A stretch of DNA of 64,000 nt from assembly GCF_030247195.1 (NCBI RefSeq), contig NC_080672.1, forward strand, positions 391,051,037-391,115,036. The letters run 5' to 3'. The stretch is from Topomyia yanbarensis. Its lineage: Eukaryota; Arthropoda; Insecta; Diptera; Culicidae. Shown here piece after piece: positions 1 through 12,420 of this stretch. Position numbers and translations under genes: made by a program. Numbering within the stretch: position 1 is the stretch's first letter; each line of letters starts with the position of its first letter. The notes under the pieces are model-generated. The model ran no database searches. It worked only from the letters and a program-made list of their open reading frames with translations, and had not been told where the DNA came from.

Positions 1-1370
1 ATTCTTTGTGTAACGCTGCTATCGCATTAGTTTTTGTGCTGCAAGGAACAGTAGGAGGAAATTGCGCGGGCCATCGACATTCTCATCACAAAAACACTAT
101 TTGAAATATCGGAATGGATAGCCGAAAATTGGTTTTCTCATCGTCCATGTATATATATGAAGACATGGTAGAACTCGGTGACTTCCGTAAATCTAACCTC
201 CACCTTCAAAAAATGGTCCACATCATGAATGCTCGGTCTTATGCGAGTCATTAATATTTGGCCGGAGTACCACTTCTTGCTTCTGCGACTCACTCATTTC
301 GACAGATTACTATGGCAAGAATTATAGTAAAAGCTTCTTTTGTTCTTCGGTCTTCAAACAAGGCACACAATATAAAAGTAATTATTTTTATCGTAAGCTT
401 CGCACTGGCTCTGGTAGAAGCATAAATCATATTGAGCTTATTGATAATGTACTAGGTGGTTGGAAAAAGCAGTCTTCTTAATATTTTTCTCAAAAAACTT
501 TAAGGTAAGCGAGTTAAAAATTTGTTAAAAGTCATCGAAAACATTTTTTTTTTCAATTCATTTCGGAAAAATCCGTGGTGGAGCTTCCCTCTGACTACGC
601 GCCTGCTACTGTGCCCTATCTACGAGTTACAAACTCGAGTGTAATTAGTATCGAGGCACAACGATTCTCAATGTCACATGCTACTCTCTCCAGTATTTTG
701 TTTAGCTGAGTGCATCTGTTGATTGGATTCTGAATAAACTTCGAGAATACAACTTGTGGACTTTGTGGATATTGTATTGGACATCCACAATATAAATTTG
801 CTGACATCGAAAAACTGATCACCTACGGAAAATACGATGAGCTGGGTGTGCATCGCGAATGCCGAGAGAAACCTGTTGAAGTTATACTCGGCAGAGAACC
901 TATAAAAGGTCCGACGACTACGAAACAGACTCCACACTCGCCGGTTGTGTGTAATCGAGGAAGACGCGTGTGTGGCCGGCGTTCAAGAATGCTGGAGAAT
1001 GGCGGCCCAAGATCGGGTAACGTGGAAATTTATAAAATATATGCAGTCATAATTCGAAGCACCCGGATTGTTCAGCTACGATAATGACGCTTCTGAATTC
1101 AAATCGATGCCAATTGTATTTGAAAATTACGAGCATTCACATTTATTACGATACTATCTTATGGACCTACATATTACCATTGTCGAAGTAGAAAATGTTT
1201 GCCTTAAGGACAGCTCATGAAACAAAGAATGGAAAGTCGTACGATGTTTTATTTAATGAATGTAAACATTTGTTACTTCTATTTTCTTCCATATTTTTCA
1301 GTACAATTATTGCGGTTTTGTTTCCATCCAGGCGAAATCAGTGGTACCGTCTTCTTATGCGAGATTAACA
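1..1370. other. Non-coding stretch, no gene recognised
   Basis: I see no convincing coding sequence, splice-bounded exon or element end here. The short open frames (60-90 codons) lack recognisable motifs and overlap each other on both strands. Base composition is mixed AT-rich, like other unique parts of the window. Confidence 0.5.
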
Positions 1371-4300
1371 CTCTTGATTTCTTGCTTTCTTGATTTCTTG
1401 ATTTCTTGATTTCTTGATTTCTTGATTTCTTGATTTTTTGATTTCTTGATTTCTTGATTTCTTGATTTCTTGATTTCTTGATTTCTTGATTTCTTGATTT
1501 CTTGATTTCTTGATTTCTTGATTTCTTGATTTCTTGATTTCTTGATTTCTTGATTTCTTGATTTCTTGATTTCTTGATTTCTTGATTTCTTGATTTCTTG
1601 ATTTCTTGATTTCTTGATTTCTTGATTTCTTGATTTCTTGATTTCTTGATTTCTTGATTTCTTGATTTCTTGATTTCTTGATTTCTTGATTTCTTGATTT
1701 CTTGATTTCTTGATTTCTTGATTTCTTGATTTCTTGATTTCTTGATTTCTTGATTTCTTGATTTCTTGATTTCTTGATTTCTTGATTTCTTGATTTCTTG
1801 ATTTCTTGATTTCTTGATTTCTTGATTTCTTGATTTCTTGATTTCTTGATTTCTTGATTTCTTGATTTCTTGATTTCTTGATTTCTTGATTTCTTGATTT
1901 CTTGATTTCTTGATTTCTTGATTTCTTGATTTCTTGATTTCTTGATTTCTTGATTTCTTGATTTCTTGATTTCTTGATTTCTTGATTTCTTGATTTCTTG
2001 ATTTCTTGATTTCTTGATTTCTTGATTTCTTGATTTCTTGATTTCTTGATTTCTTGATTTCTTGATTTCTTGATTTCTTGATTTCTTGATTTCTTGATTT
2101 CTTGATTTCTTGATTTCTTGATTTCTTGATTTCTTGATTTCTTGATTTCTTGATTTCTTGATTTCTTGATTTCTTGATTTCTTGATTTCTTGATTTCTTG
2201 ATTTCTTGATTTCTTGATTTCTTGATTTCTTGATTTCTTGATTTCTTGATTTCTTGATTTCTTGATTTCTTGATTTCTTGATTTCTTGATTTCTTGATTT
2301 CTTGATTTCTTGATTTCTTGATTTCTTGATTTCTTGATTTCTTGATTTCTTGATTTCTTGATTTCTTGATTTCTTGATTTCTTGATTTCTTGATTTCTTG
2401 ATTTCTTGATTTCTTGATTTCTTGATTTCTTGATTTCTTGATTTCTTGATTTCTTGATTTCTTGATTTCTTGATTTCTTGATTTCTTGATTTCTTGATTT
2501 CTTGATTTCTTGATTTCTTGATTTCTTGATTTCTTGATTTCTTGATTTCTTGATTTCTTGATTTCTTGATTTCTTGATTTCTTGATTTCTTGATTTCTTG
2601 ATTTCTTGATTTCTTGATTTCTTGATTTCTTGATTTCTTGATTTCTTGATTTCTTGATTTCTTGATTTCTTGATTTCTTGATTTCTTGATTTCTTGATTT
2701 CTTGATTTCTTGATTTCTTGATTTCTTGATTTCTTGATTTCTTGATTTCTTGATTTCTTGATTTCTTGATTTCTTGATTTCTTGATTTCTTGATTTCTTG
2801 ATTTCTTGATTTCTTGATTTCTTGATTTCTTGATTTCTTGATTTCTTGATTTCTTGATTTCTTGATTTCTTGATTTCTTGATTTCTTGATTTCTTGATTT
2901 CTTGATTTCTTGATTTCTTGATTTCTTGATTTCTTGATTTCTTGATTTCTTGATTTCTTGATTTCTTGATTTCTTGATTTCTTGATTTCTTGATTTCTTG
3001 ATTTCTTGATTTCTTGATTTCTTGATTTCTTGATTTCTTGATTTCTTGATTTCTTGATTTCTTGATTTCTTGATTTCTTGATTTCTTGATTTCTTGATTT
3101 CTTGATTTCTTGATTTCTTGATTTCTTGATTTCTTGATTTCTTGATTTCTTGATTTCTTGATTTCTTGATTTCTTGATTTCTTGATTTCTTGATTTCTTG
3201 ATTTCTTGATTTCTTGATTTCTTGATTTCTTGATTTCTTGATTTCTTGATTTCTTGATTTCTTGATTTCTTGATTTCTTGATTTCTTGATTTCTTGATTT
3301 CTTGATTTCTTGATTTCTTGATTTCTTGATTTCTTGATTTCTTGATTTCTTGATTTCTTGATTTCTTGATTTCTTGATTTCTTGATTTCTTGATTTCTTG
3401 ATTTCTTGATTCCTTGATTCCTTGATTTCTTGATTTCTTGATTTCTTGATTTCTTGATTTCTTGATTTCTTGATTTCTTGATTTCTTGATTTCTTGATTT
3501 CTTGATTTCTTGATTTCTTGATTTCTTGATTTCTTGATTTCTTGATTTCTTGATTTCTTGATTTCTTGATTTCTTGATTTCTTGATTTCTTGATTTCTTG
3601 ATTTCTTGATTTCTTGATTTCTTGATTTCTTGATTTCTTGATTTCTTGATTTCTTGATTTCTTGATTTCTTGATTTCTTGATTTCTTGATTTCTTGATTT
3701 CTTGATTTCTTGATTTCTTGATTTCTTGATTTCTTGATTTCTTGATTTCTTGATTTCTTGATTTCTTGATTTCTTGATTTCTTGATTTCTTGATTTCTTG
3801 ATTTCTTGATTTCTTGATTTCTTGATTTCTTGATTTCTTGATTTCTTGATTTCTTGATTTCTTGATTTCTTGATTTCTTGATTTCTTGATTTCTTGATTT
3901 CTTGATTTCTTGATTTCTTGATTTCTTGATTTCTTGATTTCTTGATTTCTTGATTTCTTGATTTCTTGATTTCTTGATTTCTTGATTTCTTGATTTCTTG
4001 ATTTCTTGATTTCTTGATTTCTTGATTTCTTGATTTCTTGATTTCTTGATTTCTTGATTTCTTGATTTCTTGATTTCTTGATTTCTTGATTTCTTGATTT
4101 CTTGATTTCTTGATTTCTTGATTTCTTGATTTCTTGATTTCTTGATTTCTTGATTTCTTGATTTCTTGATTTCTTGATTTCTTGATTTCTTGATTTCTTG
4201 ATTTCTTGATTTCTTGATTTCTTGATTTCTTGATTTCTTGATTTCTTGATTTCTTGATTTCTTGATTTCTTGATTTCTTGATTTCTTGATTTCTTGATTT

Positions 4301-5470
4301 CTTGATTTCTTGATTTCTTGATTTCTTGATTTCTTGATTTCTTGATTTCTTGATTTCTTGATTTCTTGATTTCTTGATTTCTTGATTTCTTGATTTCTTG
4401 ATTTCTTGATTTCTTGATTTCTTGATTTCTTGATTTCTTGATTTCTTGATTTCTTGATTTCTTGATTTCTTGATTTCTTGATTTCTTGATTTCTTGATTT
4501 CTTGATTTCTTGATTTCTTGATTTCTTGATTTCTTGATTTCTTGATTTCTTGATTTCTTGATTTCTTGATTTCTTGATTTCTTGATTTCTTGATTTCTTG
4601 ATTTCTTGATTTCTTGATTTCTTGATTTCTTGATTTCTTGATTTCTTGATTTCTTGATTTCTTGATTTCTTGATTTCTTGATTTCTTGATTTCTTGATTT
4701 CTTGATTTCTTGATTTCTTGATTTCTTGATTTCTTGATTTCTTGATTTCTTGATTTCTTGATTTCTTGATTTCTTGATTTCTTGATTTCTTGATTTCTTG
4801 ATTTCTTGATTTCTTGATTTCTTGATTTCTTGATTTCTTGATTTCTTGATTTCTTGATTTCTTGATTTCTTGATTTCTTGATTTCTTGATTTCTTGATTT
4901 CTTGATTTCTTGATTTCTTGATTTCTTGATTTCTTGATTTCTTGATTTCTTGATTTCTTGATTTCTTGATTTCTTGATTTCTTGATTTCTTGATTTCTTG
5001 ATTTCTTGATTTCTTGATTTCTTGATTTCTTGATTTCTTGATTTCTTGATTTCTTGATTTCTTGATTTCTTGATTTCTTGATTTCTTGATTTCTTGATTT
5101 CTTGATTTCTTGATTTCTTGATTTCTTGATTTCTTGATTTCTTGATTTCTTGATTTCTTGATTTCTTGATTTCTTGATTTCTTGATTTCTTGATTTCTTG
5201 ATTTCTTGATTTCTTGATTTCTTGATTTCTTGATTTCTTGATTTCTTGATTTCTTGATTTCTTGATTTCTTGATTTCTTGATTTCTTGGTTTCTTTATTT
5301 CTTGATTTATTGATTTCTTGATTTCTTGATTTCTTGTTTTCTTGATTTCTTGATTTCTTGATTTCTTGATTTTTTGATTTCTTGATTTCTTGATTTCTTG
5401 ATTTGTTGGTTTCTTGATTTTTTGATTTCCTGATTTCTTGATTTCTTGATTTCTCGATTTCTTGATATTG
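1371..5470. repeat. 4.1-kb satellite-like array of an 8-bp unit (TTTCTTGA)n
   Basis: About 510 head-to-tail copies of TTTCTTGA. From about 1440 to 5280 the array is almost perfect; I see only isolated T/C changes near 1434 and 3412-3420. The last 190 bases (5289-5470) decay progressively with substitutions, as expected at the edge of an array homogenised by slippage or unequal exchange. The left edge is abrupt. There is no open gene inside. An assembly of this purity may misstate the true copy number. Confidence 0.97.
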
Positions 5471-6004
5471 TTGTTTTCTTGTTTTCTTATTACTTGATTC
5501 TTTATTATCTCATGACAAATGTCAAGGTAAGCTCAGATGCCAAATTTCACATCATTTGGACAATTCTAGACCCACGCCCACTTCGCTTGAAGTTTTTAAA
5601 ATTGATGCTATGGGAAAATATGGAGGAAAATATATATAATGCTATAACTTTTAAAGTATCACTCAGAAAATTACCTCCTTTTAAAGGATATAATCTTAGT
5701 ATTTAAATGGAGATAACTATATTTACTCGAAAAATACGGGAAAGTGGGATACTGGGTCATTTTGTCCCCAAAATCTCCTATTTTTAATAATTTTGCTGCT
5801 CCGTGATGCAAGTCATACATATTTTGCAGTTTTTTTTTCTAATATGAAAATATTTTAGAAATCGAACAGAATCTTTTCTCATGTGATCCTTAACCGTACT
5901 TTGCACTAAAATTAGTAATTTAAATAAGAATTTATTGTTAAATGGAGATATATGCGATTTAATGATAAAAATGTGGAATCGAGACTAAATGCCAGAAAAT
6001 TTGG
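5471..6004. other. AT-rich non-coding stretch
   Basis: AT-rich sequence following the 8-bp array. The 86-codon frame at 5446-5706 starts inside the decayed array and has no recognisable motif. I see nothing functional. Confidence 0.4.
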
Positions 6005-6122
6005 CAGTTGGCGTTAAGAAGTGTTTTAGTCGTTGACATTTCCCCTCTCGTCTGCAACTGTGGTAATTGATTCTGACAAGGAGCCCTTCCGAGAAGCTAG
6101 GCTTTGACCTCCAGTTGGATAC
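6005..6122 (+). repeat. Dispersed repeat, mate of 46115-46232
   Basis: About 115 bases that match 46115-46232 in the same orientation, including the shared stretches TTCTGACA and GAGCCCTTCCG. The second copy runs straight into the AAAAT array; this one does not. The family is not identified; it could be the 3' end of a retroelement. Confidence 0.7.
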
Positions 6123-6440
6123 GGGTTGTGTTGTGGGGGTAGATAAATCAACCCGTTAAAATAACTGCTGTTCCCTACGTTTCCTTGTGCGTGTTGCGAA
6201 GTATACATTTGATGCGGCAGCGTTTTTTCACGTGTCTGATTATCTTTGGATTAACATATGCCGCTCATTCCCAACCCAAATTTATACACAAACAGTTTTG
6301 GCCTCAATCTGAATACGAAAAAATGTACGGAGTTTCGTTCGTGTCGGAATGAGACATTCAACTATTAGGAATGTGTAATCAAAATATTTTTATTTAATCG
6401 TCAAAATAATTACGTCTATTTTCGAATAATAACATCATTA

Positions 6441-6857
6441 GACACATTCTTTCGTGACGTTACAACAATTTGACGAATCTTTGTTCGACAATTATTTTAT
6501 AACTTTATCAAATGAGCACCTACATCAAAACTTATTACAGATTCAGAAAGTAGACAAAATTTCACGAAAGATTCAATCAATATAAACTGAATATACTGGA
6601 AGAGGATTGTTTCCTGACCGATAATGTAGCGTGACGTTACAACGCGTGACAAATTAGAACTTTTAAGGCATTTCAATAAAAGTCAAATCATCAAATTCTA
6701 GTGTATTCAGTTTTTGTTGATTGAATCTTTCGTGAAATTTTGTCTACTTTCTAAATCTGTAATAAGTTTTAATGTAGGTGTTCATTTGATAAAGTTATAA
6801 CATATTTGTCGAATGAAGATTCGTCAAATCGTTGTAAATGTCACGAAAGAATGTGTC
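6441..6857. mobile_element. Inverted-repeat MITE, 417 bp, with ATTA target duplication
   Basis: The ends are inverted copies beginning GACACATTCTTTCGTGAC, and the inversion continues inward for roughly 160 bases (arms about 6441-6600 and 6700-6857) round a short centre. ATTA lies directly on both sides (6437-6440 and 6858-6861), consistent with a target-site duplication. There is no coding capacity, so this is a non-autonomous element. The superfamily is uncertain. Confidence 0.8.
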
Positions 6858-6861
6858 ATTA

Positions 6862-9269
6862 GTATTTTCTATAAAGACCTCTGGATATATTTTTGTTAGA
6901 TGTAATACTTTACCCCTGATTTCTACATCAGCATTAACCAGACCAGTCACGTTATCCGTTCCCTACCAATAAAGACCTGCCGTAAGTGCCAACATCAGTC
7001 ATTGTTATTCCATTCACCCCCACACCTAATCCATTAATCATGTCCTGGCTGTTGATCACTGACCGGGCCGTCGGAAACACATCACATCAAGCTACCTGTT
7101 GCCCTTCGTTACCCGCTTGAACTAGCTCCTGTCTCGATAATCACACTGTTTTCACCATTAAATGGTTGTTTTTAGTGGCCATTGTAAATTCAGCACGCCT
7201 GGCTATTTCCAAGCACTTTCCACAGAATGTGGTGTACTCAAAACGACGAAATGACAAAACGACACAACGACGGTATCCTTCTCTCCGCCTTGCGCGATTC
7301 GGCATGCAGCTTTACGGTCGTCAGTGCACTCATTAAAATTTAAAACTAATTGTGCTCTCAATGCCCACGAGTTTCCCTTTTCGCTCCTGAAGGAGTAAAA
7401 TTACGACAGTCTCCTTTCAGGTCTTGTGAACTATATAAACATTTTCGCTTTTCAAACTGCAGCCCTCTTCTGCATGGAAGCTTTTCTAGAACGGAGAGAT
7501 TCATTCCGCCGGCAGCTAGGCGGCTGCGGTTACGATTAGCTCCGTCTCTCTATTAAATGTTTGACGAGTGTGCGATCCGTGTAATTAAAGCGCTCATACA
7601 TACGACTTTCATCTGTATGTACGTAGCTCTTGTCGCTGAAGCCACCCACCATCACCACCCACTTTCTACGGAGCAACCTGCAGCACGGACAGCCTGGTTA
7701 TGCTGCACCAATTCGTACGCCCATTTTTCCACTTTCCAACATGCGATTCGATGTTCCACGTCTCACTGTACCGGTGTAATCTACCTGCTTACCTCACTCG
7801 GCAATGGATGTGCAACGGGAATCGATGCAGTGCATGATGCAGTCCAGTCAGTAGGTGAGTTATGCTCCTATAAGCTTCGGAATAGTCCGTGGAATACAAA
7901 AAAAACGAGTCCGAATCGTGGCCCAAAGTGGCCAGCAGCTCCGTCGTAAATAGAGCGGCAGATTTTGTAATTCCGATCGGAACACGGGATAGCGGTTGAA
8001 GGATAGCGTATTTTTCGATACAGTTTTGCTGAAATATGGCATTCATTGAAGCGAGTGTTATTGCTGTTCGTTTTACATAATTTTAAAATATGGGTTTCTT
8101 CAAGAAAAGGTACGGACGTTGAAACCAAACAAACAAAATGAATTTTTAACCCATAAACCCCCTGTGTGTTAAAAAGTTTGGCCATATACTAACTCCTACG
8201 CTCGTTTGATCCTTTCCGACTAGTCCTTGTAGACTATATACGGAGGAATCGTAGTAAAAATGAAAAACCACTACTGTCGCAAATGCAGTTTTTTTCTAGA
8301 CCTTTCAGTAGGGTGATTCTAGTTTAGGCAGTTCTAATAATCTATTTTCAAATTTTGGTAATTGTTCCCACAAAACAAATTTGTTGACGCTTTTGCAAAA
8401 CATTATTAAGTTCATTTCGACATACATCAATATATCTTGCATTTCTGTTTACCCGTTAGTGCTGCTGCTCCTGTACTCACCCTACGAAAAATTCTTTCCT
8501 TCTGATACAGAAAGCCTCTTGCCTCTCCTCCCAACCAACCACGATGTAATGGTTGGCGGTACAAGTGTGTTAAGTCATTCATGATGCAGTCTGCACTGCA
8601 CTGCTATCAGCTGGCCACTGGTGTAGGTAGACAAAGAGGAGATTTAATGCAACACCTTCTTCTTCTTCTTCGGCACCACCCGGTCGGGTTTCTAATGTGC
8701 AGTTGAACGCTGTAATGCACGCTAGTTAAACGGACATCGCCACCGTCTACCAACAGCAACGGTTCGCTAGTAGCAGCTTAACGTGGCGAGGTGGGAAATT
8801 GCGGAAAAGCAGGTGAAAGAGTGAAATTAAACACCGTACAGTTTCATTCATAAACTTGGTTCAGTCCGTTCCTTTTTAAGTTTTATGCGAGTACGAGTGC
8901 TACATCTAATGGGTGAGGGATTATGGAAGGTATTACTAATAATTACTATTTACTTTATACCGGGGAATATGTTTGGTGTCAGAAAATAATTACTAATAAA
9001 CGTATGTTCAGTAAGAGGCCGATCAGAAAGTAGGGTGTATTACACGGCTCTGGCCATCAGGACTCAGCGTTTTTAATGTGTCTTTGATTGAAACAACTGC
9101 GTAATAGACGACCCATACTGGTTGATACGTATTGTACTTATAATAGTCGAACAGCTCTGGTGTTACTTCGGACTTTGGTCGGATGTATTGGGGGTTGCTC
9201 GGTTGTGAGTCGCTGACTTTAACTCATTGTAAAGAGATGCGCATCTATTGGGTGATACCAATTGAGCTA
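6862..9269. other. Non-coding stretch, no gene recognised
   Basis: Mostly single-copy-looking DNA of higher GC than the repeats around it. Frames such as 7557-7949 and 7868-8185 overlap on opposite strands and carry no known motif. A short segment near 9300-9400 resembles part of the dispersed repeat at 33248-33310. Confidence 0.4.
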
Positions 9270-9861
9270 ACAAATCTGTGAAATGCAAAATTTACTTGTT
9301 TAAAGTTAGTTTAATATATTATTGGCCTGATTTATATTGGATATTGAATATGCCTTGGAAATACGCATTGGTTTGTCTGAGTGCAATGATTACGTCTGAC
9401 TTCTCAGACATCTTTATAGTCAGTCAGATTTTCGCAGTCTCCATTTTAATAAACACTAATGCCTCTTCCACTGCTCCGCAATCAACGCCAATGATGTCAC
9501 TTTCAACCGTTATGGTTACCAGTAGATTAGCGAGTGCTTCAATCCATGTAGCCGTACAAACTAGTTTTTACGCTTGGTTTTGATCCAACCAGCATCATAC
9601 GAATATGCTTAATCAGTTTGGTCGGAAAGCCATGTTATTTGCCACAGCTCGTTTTGTTGCAGTGAGTCATCACCGCCCATCCTGAATCCACAAACAGATG
9701 GCAGGTCCGTCGGTTGTACTCCCGAAATGTATCCAGGATATGTCGCAGGTTAATCATTTCACCCGTTGTTGATCATCCTTCTTGAAACCTGCTTTGGTAT
9801 TCGCCGACAAAGTGTTCAGTCAACGGGCGCAGTCTGCTAAACAGATCACTGGGAAGTACCT
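9270..9861 (-). pseudogene. RTE-like non-LTR reverse transcriptase relic, C-terminal part
   Basis: The reverse strand, read with frameshifts and stops, gives the conserved run of an RTE-type (BovB/JAM-like) reverse transcriptase: DLFSRLRPLTEHFVGEYQ just inside 9861, then HILDTFREYN and a HLFVD block (motif A region), GFPTKLIKHIRMML, and near 9490 DIIGVDCGAVEEAL, which matches the segment after the catalytic YADD region of this clade. Stops and indels throughout show it is dead. It continues at 10803-11290 on the far side of an inserted element. Confidence 0.8.
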
Positions 9862-10802
9862 AAGTAACCACTAAGCACTAAAGCAAGCATTATATTCACC
9901 TTATAGCAGCTTTCCCATGCTTATAGGTTCTATACAAGCTTTGCTAATGCTTATAAGCACTACGAACTTTAAGCATTAAAAGAGGTCGTATATGGGTATA
10001 TGAGGCTCTATTGTAGAGCTTATAAACCCTGTAGCTATAAGCCAGATACGGTAGTCACCGATGCCATTTTAATGGCTGCTATAGTTGATATTTTCATTAC
10101 TCTAAGCAATAAATTCCAAATCAAAACAAATATGATATGAGCCATATTGTAAGCATAAGAAAACCTTATCAGCTTCCGACGCTTGTGCATGTCGTCGTAA
10201 ACAAATTAAAGGGCACAAAACCTTGGAGCCATAAAATGATATGGTACATTGCGATGATTTGTTTCAATTTAGTATACATCTATTGATAGTTTTAAAAAAA
10301 TTGATCAAAACCTTGCGCCCAATTAAAAGATTTCTGTTGTGGTTATAGCAACAGAAATCTCTCAATTTAAGAACGGCAAATATCAGTTAGATTAGCCAAC
10401 TTCCAAATGGATCACACGGCAAACGCGCTGGAGCAAAAAGTAACTTCCAAATCTTCTAAAGGCAGAAGTTCGACCCTGGAACGTACGCCGTACTGCAAAT
10501 AAAAATCAAACGGCGCATGCAACAGAAAGACAACGAAAGAAAGAAAGAGAAAAAAAACTATTCTCCGTTTTTTTTTTTTTTTTTTCAACCAGTAGGTTCT
10601 ACCCAGCACAAATTGTTTTGACATATCTCCATAGGCGCGGTGGAAAAAGTAGGAGTAGGCAGTATATCAGCTGAATATTTCGCAAAAAGTAGCCTTTAAG
10701 CAGCACTAAAGTACGATATTGAACCTACAAGCTCTGCTACCCTTGATCTATAAGCAACTATAGAACCGAATTGATGCCATTTTTGCGGCTTAGTGGTTAC
10801 TT
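9862..10802. mobile_element. 941-bp inverted-repeat element inserted in the RTE relic
   Basis: The ends are perfect inverted copies of AAGTAACCACTAAGC. The interior is AT-rich, repeats a GCTTATAAGC-like word, contains poly-T near 10569-10585, and has no transposase. Removing it rejoins two parts of one reverse-transcriptase reading, which supports its being an insertion. The flanking octamers share GGTA but do not match exactly, so the target duplication and superfamily are unresolved. Confidence 0.75.
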
Positions 10803-11290
10803 GGATACCGTATTGGCGGCATTGAGGATCGTTATCTTACACTAGAGCTTATGATCCTTCTGATAGATAGTATATATGAGCTCGTCCAACCAGTTCAAAG
10901 GCATTTTTTCTTCAACCCTGATCGTATCGATCACGCAGTGGATTGCTTTGTACACCCGGTCACTACTGGCTTTTAGAAATACAGCCGGAATTTCTTTGCG
11001 ACGGGTTTACCATTTTCAACTCTCCAACAGCCCTTCGCATTCCGTATAGTGTGGGTGAATCCACAGCTTGTCCATCATCCCCAATTCTCATTCTGTTTGG
11101 GCTTGCTTGCTCTACTCGTTTGCCCGTTCAACAGTAACTCAAAGTACTCCTTTCTCTTGACAGCTACTTCTGCACATTTATCGAAGAGACTCCCTTCACG
11201 GTTTTCCAATCTGAACAAAAATAGTTTCGAAAATAGTAATGATTTTTCCAAAATAACCCTTTGCGACGTAGTGGGACGTATAAGTCCCAC
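10803..11290 (-). pseudogene. RTE-like non-LTR relic, N-terminal part of RT
   Basis: Upstream half (in the sense of the reverse strand) of the same relic. Near 11190-11130 the frame reads SLFDKCAEVAVKRKEYFELL, like the linker before the RT domain. It then reads KKMPLNWLDELI and IYQKDHKL with single frame changes, and ends TILNAAN at the insertion boundary. In intact relatives that phrase continues directly into the RLRPL block seen at 9861. Multiple stops make it non-functional. Confidence 0.75.
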
Positions 11291-11309
11291 CTACTGGATT
11301 TCTAGTTAG

Positions 11310-11655
11310 ACTATGCCAGTTTGTTAATTACTTATCGGTTATAAACAATTAAAACTCGAAAATCTCGTTCTTTTTACAATAAATTCGGCTGTGTCTGAAC
11401 TAAGGGTCCTAGAAAAAAAAAATTTTGCAAGCATGTCAAACATTGAACCAAATAATGTTTTTGCAGAATTTTTTTTAGGTTAGTTTTTTCGAAAAAAATA
11501 TCAAAATATGCAAAAATGGAGTTGATTATTATGTTGGTATGTAAAAGGTTCTGAGAGACAGGGATAACTTCTCAACCAGCATAAAAATAGATTATGTAGT
11601 TTTTGAGGTCGCTGATTACGATTCTGATAACAGAATTTAAAAATTCAAGTTAGCG
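11310..11655. other. AT-rich non-coding stretch
   Basis: Low-complexity A/T runs and no recognisable coding or element structure. Confidence 0.4.
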
Positions 11656-11659
11656 AATA

Positions 11660-11935
11660 CACAATGACAGCCACTTTTAGCCAAGCACAATCGCCATGTT
11701 GGATCCGCCCTTTTGAATTTTACAATCTTGTCGTCAAAATCAGAATCAGCGACTCCGAAAACCTCCTTGTAAAACGTTTTAGTCCAATATAAAAAACATG
11801 AAACTAACCCAAGCACAGTCGCCATATTGGATCCGCCATTTTGAATTTTACATTTTCGACGTCAGAATCAGAATCAGCAACTCCGAAGCCCCCATGTAAG
11901 ACGTTTTAGGCCAATATTTAAAAAAAACATGAAAT
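11660..11935 (+). repeat. Two tandem copies of a ~125-bp unit
   Basis: Two adjacent diverged copies share CCAAGCACA, TCGCCAT, TTGGATCCGCC, TTTTGAATTTTACA, AGAATCAG and ACGTTTTAG in the same order. The CGCCAT/TTGGATC/TTTTGAA core resembles the larger family at 17.4, 20 and 21.6 kb, so these may be distant members. Confidence 0.65.
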
Positions 11936-12420
11936 CTAGCCAAGTATAAATCACATTACTCGTGAATAAAATATCAAAAATCGTGACTAAGAACCTGAAA
12001 TTACGAACATGAATCACTACTTATAACTAAAATATCACGATAACATGAATAAGACATTACGAAAATCGTGACTAATATCCTTCTATCATGAACATAAATC
12101 ACGCTACTCTGACAGAAAAAATCCGATAGTAAGCTAATAGTGAATAAAATAGCACGGTAACGTGATGAGAAATCACCAAAATCGCTAATTAGCTCCTAGA
12201 ATCATGAACATCGTTTATCTGGCGGCTGTGGATTCCCAAATTATGAAAAAGGACACACACACAGGGAATAACCACAGTAACCCTACCAAATATTCGAATG
12301 TAACGCCATGTATAGATTCGGTAGGAACAAGTTTTTTGGAAACACAAATAGTTTCAGGAAAACGAAGTTTATTATTGATGATAAATGATTTGAGAGACTA
12401 GGTCACGGTTTTCGAAAAAT
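11936..12420. repeat. Degenerate short repeat rich in ATCACGA/AACATGAAT
   Basis: Words such as CGTGACTAA, CATGAATCAC and AAATATCACG recur irregularly between about 11940 and 12200. No clean period could be fixed by eye. No gene. Confidence 0.4.

Noticed and set aside
1371..5470. Heat-shock-element-like or CRISPR-like array
   Set aside because: Unit spacing does not give alternating TTC/GAA pentamers of a heat-shock element, and there are no unique spacers; it is a simple 8-bp tandem repeat.
7557..7949. 130-codon frame with a His/Thr-rich segment
   Set aside because: Three overlapping frames on the other strand and no recognisable domain; likely chance in a GC-balanced stretch.
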